From CS4-C045 sp963844115 (lineage in GTDB: Bacteria > Planctomycetota > Planctomycetia > Pirellulales > UBA7805), in contig CAWJNN010000068.1 in NCBI GenBank assembly GCA_963844115.1, positions 1 through 64,000 on the forward strand: a stretch of 64,000 nt of DNA, read 5' to 3'. The notes under the pieces are model-generated. The model ran no database searches and was not told where the DNA came from. It saw only the letters and a list, made by a program, of their open reading frames with translations. Each line of letters starts with the position of its first letter. Position 1 is the stretch's first letter. This document shows positions 46,776-57,063 of the stretch, piece after piece. A program made the translations under genes and the position numbers.

Positions 46776-47699
46776 CTACGCGGCCTTGCGAGCCGCTAGC
46801 GGCTCGTCCAACGCCGTGATGACCAATCGGTTTTTGTTTGCAAATTTGACCACCTTTTCTTGATCCACGATAATCGTTTTACGGGCCTCAATCGCCAGCA
46901 CGCGACCTCCCGAGGCGACCATCGTTTGCACCGTTCCCAGCCCCACGGTCGGAACGTCGAAACGCATGTCCTGATTCGGCTTGGCAACTTTCACCACGGT
47001 GAAGCCACCACTGGGACACAGTTCGCCGGCGCGACGCATGCATTCGTCCGTACCCTCAATCGCTTCCACGGCAAGCACGGCACGTTCCTTGACAATGACC
47101 GACTGTCCGATGTCCAACCGTCCCATCTGTTTTGCCAGCTGCCAGCCAAACTCAATATCGCGCCGCTGCGCCGTTGAAATACCTCGACGCGTGAGTTGTC
47201 CTTCACGAGCAAGCAACTCCGGCGCAAAATCCGTGGCCGGTTTAAATTCGATCCCGTGGCGGCCGAACAGCGAAACCACCGCGGCCAACAGGGTGTCGTC
47301 TTTTCGGTCTTTGCTCCCCCCCAGCAAGCGCGGGCTGGCGAGGTATGGATAGAAGTGCCGGATCGTTGTCAGATCGGGAGCATGACGCAGCCAGAGGCGA
47401 GGCTGAAAGAGCTGCTTCTTATGAAATTTACCTGCCATTGTCGCTTTGGTGACGCCGTGCCGGCGGAAATATCGGACGGCCGTACCCGCGCGGCCGATCC
47501 CTACCCACTCGAAATCGTCACAGATTGCTTCCAGCGCTTCTCGATCGGCATGTTCTCGAATACCCAGGCAATAAACGGCATAACCTTCCCGACGCAGCGC
47601 CTCGGCGATGACAACCGGGTACCGGCCCCATCCGGCCAACAGTCCAATTCGGGGCCGTTGGTCGCTGACAACTTCGATATTTAGACGACTATCGCTCAC
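46776..47699 (-). CDS. lpxI: UDP-2,3-diacylglucosamine diphosphatase LpxI
   Basis: About 307 residues (DUF1009 family). LpxI hydrolyses UDP-2,3-diacylglucosamine to lipid X in lipid A synthesis. The N-terminal domain has IGLLAGWGRYPVVIAEALRREG; the C-terminal domain has GQSVIVKERAVLAVEAIEGTDECMRRAG and FDVPTVGLGTVQTM, all typical. GTG 47699 with GGGGGA upstream is preferred; the open frame extends to 47819 but that part is low-complexity repeat. Its proximity to lpxD on the same strand supports the assignment. Confidence 0.9.
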   Translation of the reverse strand: MSDSRLNIEVVSDQRPRIGLLAGWGRYPVVIAEALRREGYAVYCLGIREHADREALEAICDDFEWVGIGRAGTAVRYFRRHGVTKATMAGKFHKKQLFQPRLWLRHAPDLTTIRHFYPYLASPRLLGGSKDRKDDTLLAAVVSLFGRHGIEFKPATDFAPELLAREGQLTRRGISTAQRRDIEFGWQLAKQMGRLDIGQSVIVKERAVLAVEAIEGTDECMRRAGELCPSGGFTVVKVAKPNQDMRFDVPTVGLGTVQTMVASGGRVLAIEARKTIIVDQEKVVKFANKNRLVITALDEPLAARKAA

Positions 47700-47727
47700 A
47701 ATTCCCCCGTCGTAAGGTCCCACCGGA

Positions 47728-47855
47728 ATGTTGGAGGACGGGAAGAGTGGAATGTTGGAAAACTGGAATATTGGAAAGATGAAAAATCGGGGCCACAGCT
47801 CCTTCCATCCTTTCACCATTCCATCCTTCCACTATTCCGTCTCGCCGTTTCCCCC
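47728..47855. repeat. Inverted pair of degenerate TGGAATG-type heptamer arrays
   Basis: The left half (47728-47790) has GGAATGT, TGGAAAA and ATTGGAA units; the right half (47805-47855) has the complementary CATTCCA, TCCTTCC and ACTATTC units. It lies between lpxD and lpxI and could fold as a long imperfect hairpin. Confidence 0.65.
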
Positions 47856-47857
47856 AC

Positions 47858-48909
47858 CTAGGCCGCGGACTGATCTCCCACGTCCCCACCCGGGTCAAGT
47901 TTGTTTAGTATTCGCTGCATTGCATGCAGTTGCCGTCTCATTTCGGGCAACCTTCCCAACGCTGCCAGTTGAACCACCTGCTCTCGCATCGGCGTTGCCG
48001 GTATCCCAACGTAGGTCGCGCCGGCCGGAATATCGTTCATCACTCCGGCCATGGCGCCCAATGTCGCGCCGCGCCAATTTTCACGTGATCACGGATCCCC
48101 ACCTGTCCGGCCATCACAACGTAGTCGCCCGTTGTGGAGCTACCGGCGATACCAACCTGCGAGCAGATAAGGTTGTGGCGTCCGATACGGCAGTTGTGAG
48201 CAATCATCACTTGATCGTCGATCTTGGTACCTTCGCCAACGGTTGTCGGCCCGTAGGTGCCTCGATCGATCGTCGTGCCGGCGCCGATTTCGACGTCGTC
48301 TCCTATTTCTACAAAGCCCAACTGGGCCGAGAGGATATGCTTGCCGCTGGACGAGTCGTACCCGAAGCCATGGGCACCGATCACCACACCCGCATGCAGG
48401 ATCGAGCGCGAACCGATGATTGAATCCTCGTATAAAACCGAATTAGGAAAAATCGTAACGTAATCGCCGATTCGACAGCCGGCCATGATGGTTACGCCGC
48501 TGTGAATCGTCGAGTGACTGCCGATCTCGACTTCCGGTCCGATGATCACACCGGGATAAATATCAACGTCCTGCCCTAGCCGGACCGACGAATCGATTCG
48601 TGCTTCAGCACTAACTCCGATTCGATGTGTGGCACGGCGTGGCCGAAAGTAGCAAATGATTTTGGCAAACGCCTCATGAACGTCGTCGACGACGATTCCC
48701 GCAACACCCTCCAACGCAATACCGCGCTTCACGACAACGGCCGAAGCATCCGACGCGTGCAGTTCACTGAGCTTGTCGGGGCCATCCAGTAGCGATATTT
48801 CGCCCTGCAGAGCCATTTCGAGCGTGGCCGATCCGGAGATTTCGATTGCCCCGTCACCAAGAATTTCCCCGGCGACCAGGTGCGCTAATTCGGCCAATTG
48901 CGTTGCCAT
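47858..48909 (-). CDS. lpxD: UDP-3-O-acylglucosamine N-acyltransferase LpxD (one-base frameshift)
   Basis: About 350 residues. LpxD adds the second acyl chain in lipid A synthesis. The N-terminal uridine-binding domain is followed by left-handed beta-helix hexapeptide repeats (IGPEVEIGSHSTIHSGVTIMAGCRIGDYVTI), with catalytic-region GAHGFGYDSSSG and the typical VGIAGSSTTGDYVVMAGQVGIRDHVKIG. The conserved continuation TLGAMAGVMNDIPAGATYVGIPATP is one frame over; the break is near 48064-48072. ATG 48909 begins the family's normal N terminus. Confidence 0.9.
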
Positions 48910-49015
48910 ACGATGCAGACTCCTTTCCGCTCGTGGGCCAAGGGTAAATACGGCTTTTGTCAATCTAACCGCAGCCCTGACAGCAGAGCAATACCGATAG
49001 ATTGGACGCTTCCTT

Positions 49016-49729
49016 TTACTCCGGAAGCAATGCTAGCAACTCCGTCAATTTATGAATCGCGCCGGTTGAACTGCAACTCAACTGGCGATTGACCAACATC
49101 GCGTGCCAACCTCGCTGCCGAGCGCCCTCGACGTCGTTTCTTGGATCGTCACCGATCATCAAAATCCGATCGGCGCTGACACCCAGGCACTGTTCCGCTC
49201 GCTGAAAGAACTCGTTTCCGGGTTTACGATATCCGACCTGTGACGAGATGAACCAATGCTGACACGTTTCTAACGAATGCAATTGCTTCGCCAGGCATTC
49301 CAGTCGGGAATCCAGATTCGACGCTACGCCCAGAATGAAACGTCGCCGTGCGAGCTGTCCCAAGGTCGGACCGACGTCGTCGTAAACTCGCCAATGATCG
49401 GCGAGCGAGAAATGGTCCCATAAGTCGGCGAACAGTTTTTCGAAGTCACCACAAACAATGCCACAAGCATCGACCACTTCGAAAACATCACCCACGATCG
49501 CTCGCCACCGCTCCCGTTCCCTCTGCTCGTCCGTTTCCCAATTGCCAGCGTCCGCGTCGATTGATTCTTGCCGTTGGAACGCCAGGGGGAACCGATCCGC
49601 GATCGTCGCCTGCGAAAACTCGAAGCCGTGCCGCCGACCGACCTCGTGGTAGATTTCTGCGACTGGGCGATGCGGTCGAATCAGGGTCCCCACGGCATCA
49701 AATACAACGGCTTTGACGTTTGGAAACAT
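49016..49729 (-). CDS. HAD family hydrolase
   Basis: 237 residues. Motif I is VVFDAVGTLI: the nucleophile Asp is present but the second Asp of DxD is Val, as in some HAD subgroups. Motif II is GVASNLDSR and motifs III/IV are YRKPGNEFF with ILMIGDDPRNDVEGARQRGW. The substrate is unknown; the missing second Asp may change the chemistry. A MITE-like element ends 2 bp before the start codon, so the gene has no native ribosome-binding site in view. Confidence 0.85.
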   Translation of the reverse strand: MFPNVKAVVFDAVGTLIRPHRPVAEIYHEVGRRHGFEFSQATIADRFPLAFQRQESIDADAGNWETDEQRERERWRAIVGDVFEVVDACGIVCGDFEKLFADLWDHFSLADHWRVYDDVGPTLGQLARRRFILGVASNLDSRLECLAKQLHSLETCQHWFISSQVGYRKPGNEFFQRAEQCLGVSADRILMIGDDPRNDVEGARQRGWHAMLVNRQLSCSSTGAIHKLTELLALLPE

Positions 49730-49731
49730 GT

Positions 49732-49854
49732 TAGTGCTTTGTCAGGCGTGCTTTGATGAGTAGTCCCGGCGCCGGGACTGCCCGTCCAGAACAACGACGG
49801 GCAAGAGTGCCCGTCTTACATTTGAGCCATCAATCGATGGCTGACAAAGCACTA
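49732..49854. mobile_element. MITE-like element with 14-bp terminal inverted repeats
   Basis: TAGTGCTTTGTCAG (49732-49745) is perfectly inverted at 49841-49854. The interior holds TCCCGGCGCCGGGA and a CCCGTC/GACGGG-type pairing and no gene. It is non-autonomous by appearance. Confidence 0.75.
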
Positions 49855-49920
49855 GTCGCAGCCTTTCCGCGTGTTACAAACCGCCTACCATCAATTGTTG
49901 AATCCCGGCGCGCCGGGACG

Positions 49921-49950
49921 GGCGCCGGCACGTCCGAGGATGCCGGCGCC
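49921..49950. repeat. Palindrome with 10-bp arms downstream of rseP
   Basis: GGCGCCGGCA pairs perfectly with TGCCGGCGCC around a 10-base loop, about 45 bp after the rseP stop. It may end rseP transcription or be a REP element; the ATGCCGGCGCCTGCGGCTGG core matches the one at 25802-25865. Confidence 0.65.
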
Positions 49951-49996
49951 TGCGGCTGGGCGTTCAACGACGTCACCAACGAGGCGTCACGAATAA

Positions 49997-52182
49997 CTAG
50001 CCGCCGAAGAAGAACCGATCGACGTCCAAGCCGATCACCACGGCCATCAAGCAAAGAATCAGGGCCAAGCCGGCATACGTTAGAGGGATGACGATCTTTT
50101 CGCTGACGGGTCGGCGAAAGACGGCCTCCATCAACAAGAAGACCATGTGCCCGCCATCCAGCACCGGAATCGGCAGGAAATTGACGACGGCCAGGTTGGC
50201 ACTCAACAACGTCAAAAAGATCAGAAGCGATGCCGGGCCTTCTTTGGCGGATGCACCGGCCGCGTAGGCGATCGTGCCGGGGCCACCTAACATTTTCCAC
50301 GAGACGTCGCCCGATATCAGGCGATCGAGAAAACGGAAAACCGCCATCATCCAGTACCTCGTTTCCCACGCTCCCCAAGAAAGCGCTTCTGAAAACGATT
50401 CCGCGCGCAGTTCTCCGGTATCGATGACGAACTTGAATCCCCGCTCAGGATAAAACGAATTGACGTCTCGCTGGGGTATCATTTCGACGTCCAAACTTTC
50501 CTCACCCCGTGCCACCTCGAACCGGACGGCCGTCTCCGATTGGGTCGACTGGATGGCCCGAAGCCAGCCTGGCCAGCTGGCACCCTCATCGCCGCCGATC
50601 GGCACCGCCTCCAGCGACACGAACGATTCTAATTCCAGCTTTTCCTGGTCTTCATTTGCCGGAACCAATTTCGCTTTAACAATCGTGTCGCCGACCCTTA
50701 ACTTCGACGCAGCGGCGGGCGATCCGGGTTTGATCGAAGCGATGGTCGGTGACACATCGAATGCAATTCCCAGGGACGCCGCTTCCATGGTTGCCTGCAG
50801 ATGGCTATACCACTGCGCCTCCCGTAACGTGACTTTGACCGGGACTGTTCTTTTGCGATCAGAATCCGCTTCCGTTCGCAATAGCTCGATATCAACGTCC
50901 TGACCGGCAAGCGATCGCAACTGCTCGGGCAAGTCGATCGGGTCGCCAACGGGCTCGCCATCAATTTTGACCAGCACGTCGCCGGGCTTGATTTTGCCCT
51001 CGGCCGGCGAACCGGGTTGGACCGCCAGCACAGGACTCATCGTCATTTCCAAACCAAAACGCCGAAGCACCGTCGGCGCAACCTTGACCGTGACGGACTC
51101 TTTCAGGGTGCTGGTCGAATTTTTTCGATCCGCCTGGGCGTCGTTCGCAGCAGCCATCGTTTCAAAAGTAATGGATATCTCGCGATCCGCATTCCTGGCC
51201 AGGGCAGCGGTATAGTCCGCAAAGTCGTTGATCGGTTGTCCGTTCACCGCCACCATGGTTGAACCGCCCGGCACTTGAGCCTTCACTGCCGCGGCAGGCC
51301 AGTTGGGTAACGTGAAGTCTTCATCCGGCAGATCCCGGGTCAGGCCTGGTTCGACGCCGATGATTTTCGAGTTATATATCCCCATCGAATCTTCGCGCGG
51401 TTTCAGGTCGAGCGTCCTGACGATGACATTGCCGGCTTCGTCTTTGGTTCGCAGTTCGACCGGAAGATCACGGCTCCCCTTGCTCAACATGACCTCCTGC
51501 TTCATGTCCTTCCAGCGTGGATTGACGATGCCGCCGATCTTCAGAAATTCGTCGCCCGGCCGAATGTTGTTCGTCCAGGCGGAACGACCGGGTGTGGCAT
51601 AACCGACGACACACTTGATGTACGGTACGCCCAGTCCAAAGGCGATCGACGCGAAGATGAACGCGAAGATCAAGTTCATGAGGACACCGGCCGAAATGAT
51701 CGCCATTCGTTCCCAAACCGGCTGCGCCAGGTAACTGCGCGGATCCATCACGAAGTTTTCTTCTTGCGCACCACTCTGCGCGTCGCTGTCGCTCGAGTTC
51801 GAATCGCCGGCAGCGGCCTGCTCCCGTGCGCGCGCGACATTTCGGCCTGAACGCCGGGGTTATCGTCCTGGCCCAGCATCTTGACGTAACCGCCCAGTGG
51901 GATCGTCCCGATGCCGTATTCCGTCTCGCCCCACTGCTTGCGCCACAGTGCGGCGGGGAGTTGAATTGCGTACTTCCCAAAGCCAAGCTTAATAGGAACG
52001 TCGAAACCGACGTAGAACTTCTCACACTTCACGCCGCACAGCTTGGCGACAACGAAGTGTCCCAGTTCGTGAACGAAAATGACAAAGCCCAATGCCAGTA
52101 AGGCGATGCCATAAAAGGGCCAGTTCGCAGGACTGTACCAGGCCCCCAATAAATTCCAGGCCCCCAACAAATTTAGGTGCAT
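49997..52182 (-). CDS. rseP: Site-2 protease RseP (one-base frameshift)
   Basis: About 728 residues, longer than proteobacterial RseP. The intramembrane zinc metalloprotease core has FVHELGHFV (HExxH at about residues 38-42), GTIPLGGYVKMLGQDDNP, VMDPRSYLAQPVWERMAIISAGVLMN, PDZ-like regions, and NFLPIPVLDGGHMVF near the end. It cleaves membrane-bound regulators such as anti-sigma factors. The frame changes near 51823-51826 at a GGG run; one extra G gives a continuous acidic linker leading into ENFVMDPRS. The start overlaps the dxr end by about 10 bases, so the genes are co-translated. Confidence 0.9.
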
Positions 52183-53324
52183 ACCCACCGCAATACCTCC
52201 CGGCGTGCCCAGCAATCCAGTTCGATCAAGCGTTCGAGACTGGGTTGCGAATCAAAGTCATGAGTTTCCATCACCGACCTGCATGCCGGAACGATGTCCC
52301 CAAAAGAAATCTGTCCTTCCAAAAAACCGGCGACGGCGGCTTCGTTGGCCGCATTCAAAACCGCGCCCGCCGTTCCACCGGCGCGGGCGGCCTCATGTCC
52401 TAATTGTAGAGCTTCAAAGCGATTCAAGTCGGCCGGTTCGAAGTCGAGCTGCAAGGATCGGCTCCAATCCATACGTTCCGCGATGCCTGTTCGGCGTTCC
52501 GGCCAGTTCAAAGCGTACTGGATTGGCATTTTCATGTCCGGCGGACCCAGTTGGGCCATCACGGATCCATCGACAAATTCGACCATCGAATGCACGATCG
52601 ACTGCGGATGAATGACAACTTGGATCTGATCGGGTGACAAGTCGAATAACCAACGGGCCTCGATGATCTCCAATGCTTTGTTCATCATCGTGGCGGAATC
52701 AACCGTGATCTTGGGCCCATGTCCCAGGTGGGATGAGCTAACGCCTGCTCCACCGTGACATCGGCCAGCTGGTCCAACGTGTAATTCCGAAAGGGTCCGC
52801 CACTGGCTGTTAATACGACACGCTGGACTTCATGGTTCCGCCCGGACTGAAGGGCCTGAAAAACGGCACTATGTTCGCTGTCTACCGGCAGAATCGTGGC
52901 GCCCGTCCGCTGCGCCAGGTCCATCACCAGCGGGCCGGCCATCACCAGTGTCTCTTTATTGGCCAAAGCGACCGTCTTCCCGGCCTCGACAGCTGCCCAG
53001 GTACTGTGCAGACCGGCCTGCGCCGACAATCGCCGCGACAACAACGTCAATTTCCGGGTCGGCGGCAATTCGCGCCGGGCCGTCCGGACCGACAACCAGC
53101 TGGCACGCCTCCGGCAGTCCGCTCCAATCAAATTGATCCCCTGCGTCCGGCTCGGTGGCGGCTACCCACCGCGGCGTAAATTGGGTCGCTTGTTCCAGCA
53201 ACAATTCCAGCTTGGTGTGGGCCGACAGAGCTGCGACGTTCAGTGCGCCGTTGGACGCAGCGATCACCTCCAGGGTGTTACACCCGATACTGCCGGTCGA
53301 ACCGAGGACGGCGATCTTTTTCAT
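52173..53324 (-). CDS. dxr: 1-deoxy-D-xylulose 5-phosphate reductoisomerase (two frameshifts)
   Basis: About 383 residues. Second enzyme of the MEP isoprenoid pathway: NADPH-dependent conversion of DXP to MEP. The NADPH-binding start is IAVLGSTGSIGCNTLEVI; GLHSTWAAVEAGKTVALANKETLVMAG, LPVDSEHSAVFQAL, ASGGPF, KITVDSATMMNKALEIIEA and VVIHPQSIVHSMVEFVDGS follow. The frame changes near 53014-53020 (one extra G) and 52712-52716 (one missing C). Both lie at homopolymers in a normally essential gene, which argues for assembly error. It is adjacent to rseP, as in many bacteria. Confidence 0.92.
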
Positions 53325-53736
53325 AACGCGTCATTCAACATTTCTACGGTATTTCTACGGTGGACGCAGGCGACTGCGGCTTGTCGTCAAACCACTTTCT
53401 GGTGCGGCCCGGATGCGCTGCTTATCTGGCCTCAGCGGGCATCTGGTTGTAACGATCGTAGCCGTCGATGGTGATTGATCGATCGATTCGTCAACCGGTT
53501 TTCGACCGAGAAATACTGCGAAGATTGGCCGAATCGCCGCGTGCAGAGGCATTTTATGGCGGTCGACCATCAGCGACAAGGTCGAGTTGGCACGAACAAA
53601 CGGGGACTTGGACGCTCCAAAATTCGATCACACGTGTATAATGGAACCAGCTTGCGACCTGATCGCCTTTCAGCCAGCATCATCTTTCTCGACCTTAGGC
53701 GCCCCGCCGGGGTCGGAACAGCCCACGGAAACGCAG
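53325..53736. other. Intergenic region between divergent dxr and ftsH
   Basis: No gene supported. It should contain promoters for both directions. A TTTCTACGGTA direct repeat lies near 53341-53360. Confidence 0.4.
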
Positions 53737-55824
53737 ATGCCCTCCGAGCATCAACCTAACAACAGCCGTCGATCATCAGAAAAACGCATGCCGCCGGCAG
53801 GGAATCAGATCCTGCTGTACGTGCTGGCCGTTGGCCTGGGTACGTGGATTGCGTTCACGATCTACGACAGTCACTCGGCCGTGCGGATCAAGTACGGCAC
53901 TTTCGAGCGTCTGATCAAGGAAAACAAGAACGGACCGGAAAAAACTATTGGTTACGTGGAGATTGACCGCGGTACGGAAAAGATACCGGACATCCGGCGG
54001 TATCGTGATGTGCAGGACGTCAAGGTGGGCGACCGTGAAATCACGGGCCGCGTGCATCAGACGATCGTCGATCCGACCTCGCGCAAGGAATTGGAGGATC
54101 ATGAAAAGACCGCGGAGGTGCAATTCCGCGTCCGGAACAGCCCGGAAATGAACGAGGCCATCCGGTCCTTCTTCGTATCGCACCGCTTCGATAGCTACGA
54201 CATGGATGTCCCCAAGTTCTGGAATACGTGGGGACCCCTGCTGGTCGTCATGGGTTTGATAACCTTAATCTTCTTCGTCATGATGCGGCGCCTGGGCGGT
54301 GCCGGATCTCCCATGGCATTCGGTCGCAGCCGCGGCAAACTCTATGCGCAAGAAGATTTGGGAGTAACCTTCGACGATGTTGCCGGTATTGATGAAGCCG
54401 CAGACGAACTTCGCGAGGTGGTTGAATTTCTGCGCAGCCCGGAAAAGTACCAGCGGCTGGGTGGTCGCATACCGAAGGGTGTGTTGCTGGTGGGACCTCC
54501 CGGTACGGGCAAGACCCTTCTGGCCAAATGTGTCGCGGGCGAAGCGGGCGTACCGTTCTTCAGTCTCTCCGGCAGTGACTTCGTCGAAATGTTTGTCGGC
54601 GTCGGAGCCGCGCGGGTTCGGGACATGTTCCAGCAGGCCGAAGCGAAAGCGCCTTGCATTATCTTCATCGACGAGCTGGACGCATTGGGTAAGACGCGCG
54701 GGACGAGTGTCGTTGGGGGACACGACGAGCGTGAACAGACGTTGAATGCACTGTTGGTGGAAATGGACGGTTTCGAGGCGACCAGCGGCGTGATCGTTCT
54801 GGCCGCCACGAACCGTCCCGAAACCCTGGACCCTGCCCTGCTGCGACCCGGCCGTTTTGATCGTCACGTACTGGTCGATCGACCCGACGTGCGTGGCCGT
54901 GAAGATATCCTGAAGGTTCATGTCAAGAGCGTCAAGCTTTCGGACAGCGTCGACATCAAAAATATCGCGGGAATCACGTCCGGATTCTGCGGCGCCGATT
55001 TAGCGAATCTGGTCAACGAAGCGGCATTGCTGGCTGCGCGGGCGGACAAGTCGTCGGTGACGATGGACGAATTCAACGAAGGCGTCGAACGAGTTACCGC
55101 AGGCCTGGAGAAAAAACAGCGGGTTATCCACGAGGACGAAAAGCAACGGATCGCCTACCACGAAGCGGGACATGCCCTGGTTGCACACAGCCTCCCCAAT
55201 ACCGATCCGGTTCACAAGATCTCGATTATCCCCCGCGGACTGGCAGCGCTGGGCTATACGATGCAACGGCCCGAAGAAGATCGCTATCTGGTAACGCAAA
55301 GCGAACTGGAGAGCCGCATTCAGGTGCTGCTGGCCGGTACCATCGCCGAGGAAATGATCTTTGACGATATCTCTTCCGGTGCGCAAAACGACCTGGAACG
55401 GGCGACCAGCCTTGCCCGCAGCATGGTGATGGAATTTGGGATGAGCCGCATGGGGCGCGTCAATTACAAGGAAAGCAGTCGAGCGGCATTCATTCCCACC
55501 GGCGATGCATCGATGGGAGGGGCACACAGCGAACAGACCGCGCACGAGATCGACCGCGAGGTCAAACGGATTGTGGAGGAGGGCCTGGAAAAAGCACGGG
55601 GAATTCTGGCGACCAGGCGCGATACCTTGGTCGCGTTGTCGAAACGGCTGTTGGAAACTGAGGTAATGGACGCCGTCGAACTGAAGCAGATCGTCGATGA
55701 CACTTCGCCCCAGCCGAAGATTGTTCCTGGAACGGAAAGCCAAAAAGCCGATACCACCGCCGTCGACGCCGCCGTCGACGCCGTCGACGACGATACGAAA
55801 CGTGCCGGTGGCGGAATGGAATGA
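53737..55824 (+). CDS. ftsH: ATP-dependent zinc metalloprotease FtsH
   Basis: About 695 residues. Two membrane helices (ILLYVLAVGLGTWIAFTIY and LLVVMGLITLIFFVMMRRL) flank a periplasmic domain. The AAA module has Walker A GPPGTGKT (about 252-259), Walker B IIFIDELDALG and the second region of homology ATNRPETLDPALLRPGRFDRH. The protease motif HEAGH is near 474-478, and an acidic tail closes the protein. It degrades membrane and short-lived cytoplasmic proteins. Starts at 53587 or 53641 are possible; ATG 53737 removes a stretch unlike other FtsH N termini. Confidence 0.93.
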   Translation: MPSEHQPNNSRRSSEKRMPPAGNQILLYVLAVGLGTWIAFTIYDSHSAVRIKYGTFERLIKENKNGPEKTIGYVEIDRGTEKIPDIRRYRDVQDVKVGDREITGRVHQTIVDPTSRKELEDHEKTAEVQFRVRNSPEMNEAIRSFFVSHRFDSYDMDVPKFWNTWGPLLVVMGLITLIFFVMMRRLGGAGSPMAFGRSRGKLYAQEDLGVTFDDVAGIDEAADELREVVEFLRSPEKYQRLGGRIPKGVLLVGPPGTGKTLLAKCVAGEAGVPFFSLSGSDFVEMFVGVGAARVRDMFQQAEAKAPCIIFIDELDALGKTRGTSVVGGHDEREQTLNALLVEMDGFEATSGVIVLAATNRPETLDPALLRPGRFDRHVLVDRPDVRGREDILKVHVKSVKLSDSVDIKNIAGITSGFCGADLANLVNEAALLAARADKSSVTMDEFNEGVERVTAGLEKKQRVIHEDEKQRIAYHEAGHALVAHSLPNTDPVHKISIIPRGLAALGYTMQRPEEDRYLVTQSELESRIQVLLAGTIAEEMIFDDISSGAQNDLERATSLARSMVMEFGMSRMGRVNYKESSRAAFIPTGDASMGGAHSEQTAHEIDREVKRIVEEGLEKARGILATRRDTLVALSKRLLETEVMDAVELKQIVDDTSPQPKIVPGTESQKADTTAVDAAVDAVDDDTKRAGGGME

Positions 55825-55835
55825 TGGCGGAGGGG

Positions 55836-55945
55836 GGGGAATGGAATGTTGGAAGGATGGAACAATGGAGTAATGGAATGATGGAATAATACGAACACGA
55901 CCCAACATTCCATTCTTCCACCGTTCCAGCTCTCTCCGCACCCTG
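55836..55945. repeat. Inverted pair of ATGGAAT-type heptamer arrays
   Basis: The left half has GGAATGG, ATGGAAC, AATGGAG and TAATGGA units; the right half (after about 55904) has AACATTC, CATTCTT and CCACCGTTCC-type complements. It lies between ftsH and the next gene and is related to the array at 47728-47855. Confidence 0.65.
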
Positions 55946-55948
55946 CCG

Positions 55949-56680
55949 ATGCGTCTGATCACCTATAACATCCACAAGGGTATCGGCGGACGCGATCGCC
56001 GTTATCGACTCGAACGGATCATGGATGTCCTCGAAAACGAGAATCCAGACCTGATCTGTCTACAGGAAGTCGACCGGAACGTCCGGCGCAGTCGCTTCCA
56101 TGATCAACCACGGAAGCTTGCCGACCACTTTTGTGCGGCGTCCAGGATGTTCCAGTTAAACGTCCGGTTGAAACAGGGTGGCTACGGTAATCTGTTGTTG
56201 TCGCGATGGCCGATTCTGCAGAAACACCACGTCTCGCTGCGCATCGGCGACAAGAAAGCGCGCAGCGCGCAGCTGGCCGTCGTCGACACGCCGGAAGGTC
56301 ATCTGCAAATCATCAATTTGCACTTGGGGCTGGCCGAAAAAGAACGTCATTTGCAGATACAGCGCCTCCTGACGCATCACCTTTTTCTGGAATCGGCCGA
56401 ACTGCCGACGGTGATTGCCGGCGACACAAACGACTGGCGTGACAGCCTGAAGGACGGTCCTTTTTTCGCGCATGGCTTCCAACAAATAACCTCGCCTGTT
56501 TCCCGCTATCGATCGTTTCCCGCCTACATGGCCGTGGGATCGCTGGACAAAGTCTTTTATCGTGGCAAAATCGACATTAGCCACGTGCGCGCCGTTCGAT
56601 CCCGGATCTCGAAAACTGCGTCGGACCACCTGCCGATCGTGGTCGACTTGCACCTTGCGTCGGCGGCCCGTTCGTCCTAG
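55949..56680 (+). CDS. Endonuclease/exonuclease/phosphatase family protein
   Basis: 243 residues with the EEP fold: RLITYNIHKGIGGRDRRY (metal-binding N), LICLQEVDRN (catalytic E), INLHLGL, VIAGDTNDWRD (catalytic D/N) and SDHLPIVVDLHL (final D-H). The substrate could be nucleic acid, phosphoinositide-like lipid or another phosphodiester. No signal peptide is seen. It begins 4 bp after the heptamer pair, so its ribosome-binding site is unclear. Confidence 0.9.
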   Translation: MRLITYNIHKGIGGRDRRYRLERIMDVLENENPDLICLQEVDRNVRRSRFHDQPRKLADHFCAASRMFQLNVRLKQGGYGNLLLSRWPILQKHHVSLRIGDKKARSAQLAVVDTPEGHLQIINLHLGLAEKERHLQIQRLLTHHLFLESAELPTVIAGDTNDWRDSLKDGPFFAHGFQQITSPVSRYRSFPAYMAVGSLDKVFYRGKIDISHVRAVRSRISKTASDHLPIVVDLHLASAARSS

Positions 56681-56811
56681 AACGGGCTGCATCCACTGCC
56701 TGTCTGTACTGGTCGCGCAATTGTTCGCTGTGGCACGGGAGCCTGGAAGTCGCAAAGGTCGTCCACGTAAGCTACGACACCGTGCAGACGCCACGGCGAG
56801 AAGGCAGAGGC

Positions 56812-57033
56812 ATGGGCTGCCTCATGATGCTGCTTGGGCCAATTGGGGCAATAATCGCCGGAATTCAACTACTCAGTGTCATCCAGAGCATGGAACAAAC
56901 GGCGTGGGCATTGGTCTATCGCGAAACTGGCGAGGATCAGAAAACACGCGTCCTGATCACCTGTCGCACCGATTCGCCGCTGCATGATGCCGAGGCCGTC
57001 TACCTGGCGTGGCTGGAACAAATGGGCCGGTAG
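56812..57033 (+). CDS. Small membrane-anchored hypothetical protein
   Basis: 73 residues with one N-terminal hydrophobic helix (GCLMMLLGPIGAIIAGIQLLSVI) and a short soluble tail. The start at 56812 follows AGAGGC; an upstream start at 56782 is possible. Function unknown. Confidence 0.5.
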   Translation: MGCLMMLLGPIGAIIAGIQLLSVIQSMEQTAWALVYRETGEDQKTRVLITCRTDSPLHDAEAVYLAWLEQMGR

Positions 57034-57063
57034 CGCCAAGAGGTTTAACATCGAGCGTAGCAG

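Noticed and set aside
46449..46799. A 116-residue open frame after element copy 2
   Set aside because: Begins inside the element end and has no recognisable motif. It may contain gene debris but is not supported as a gene.
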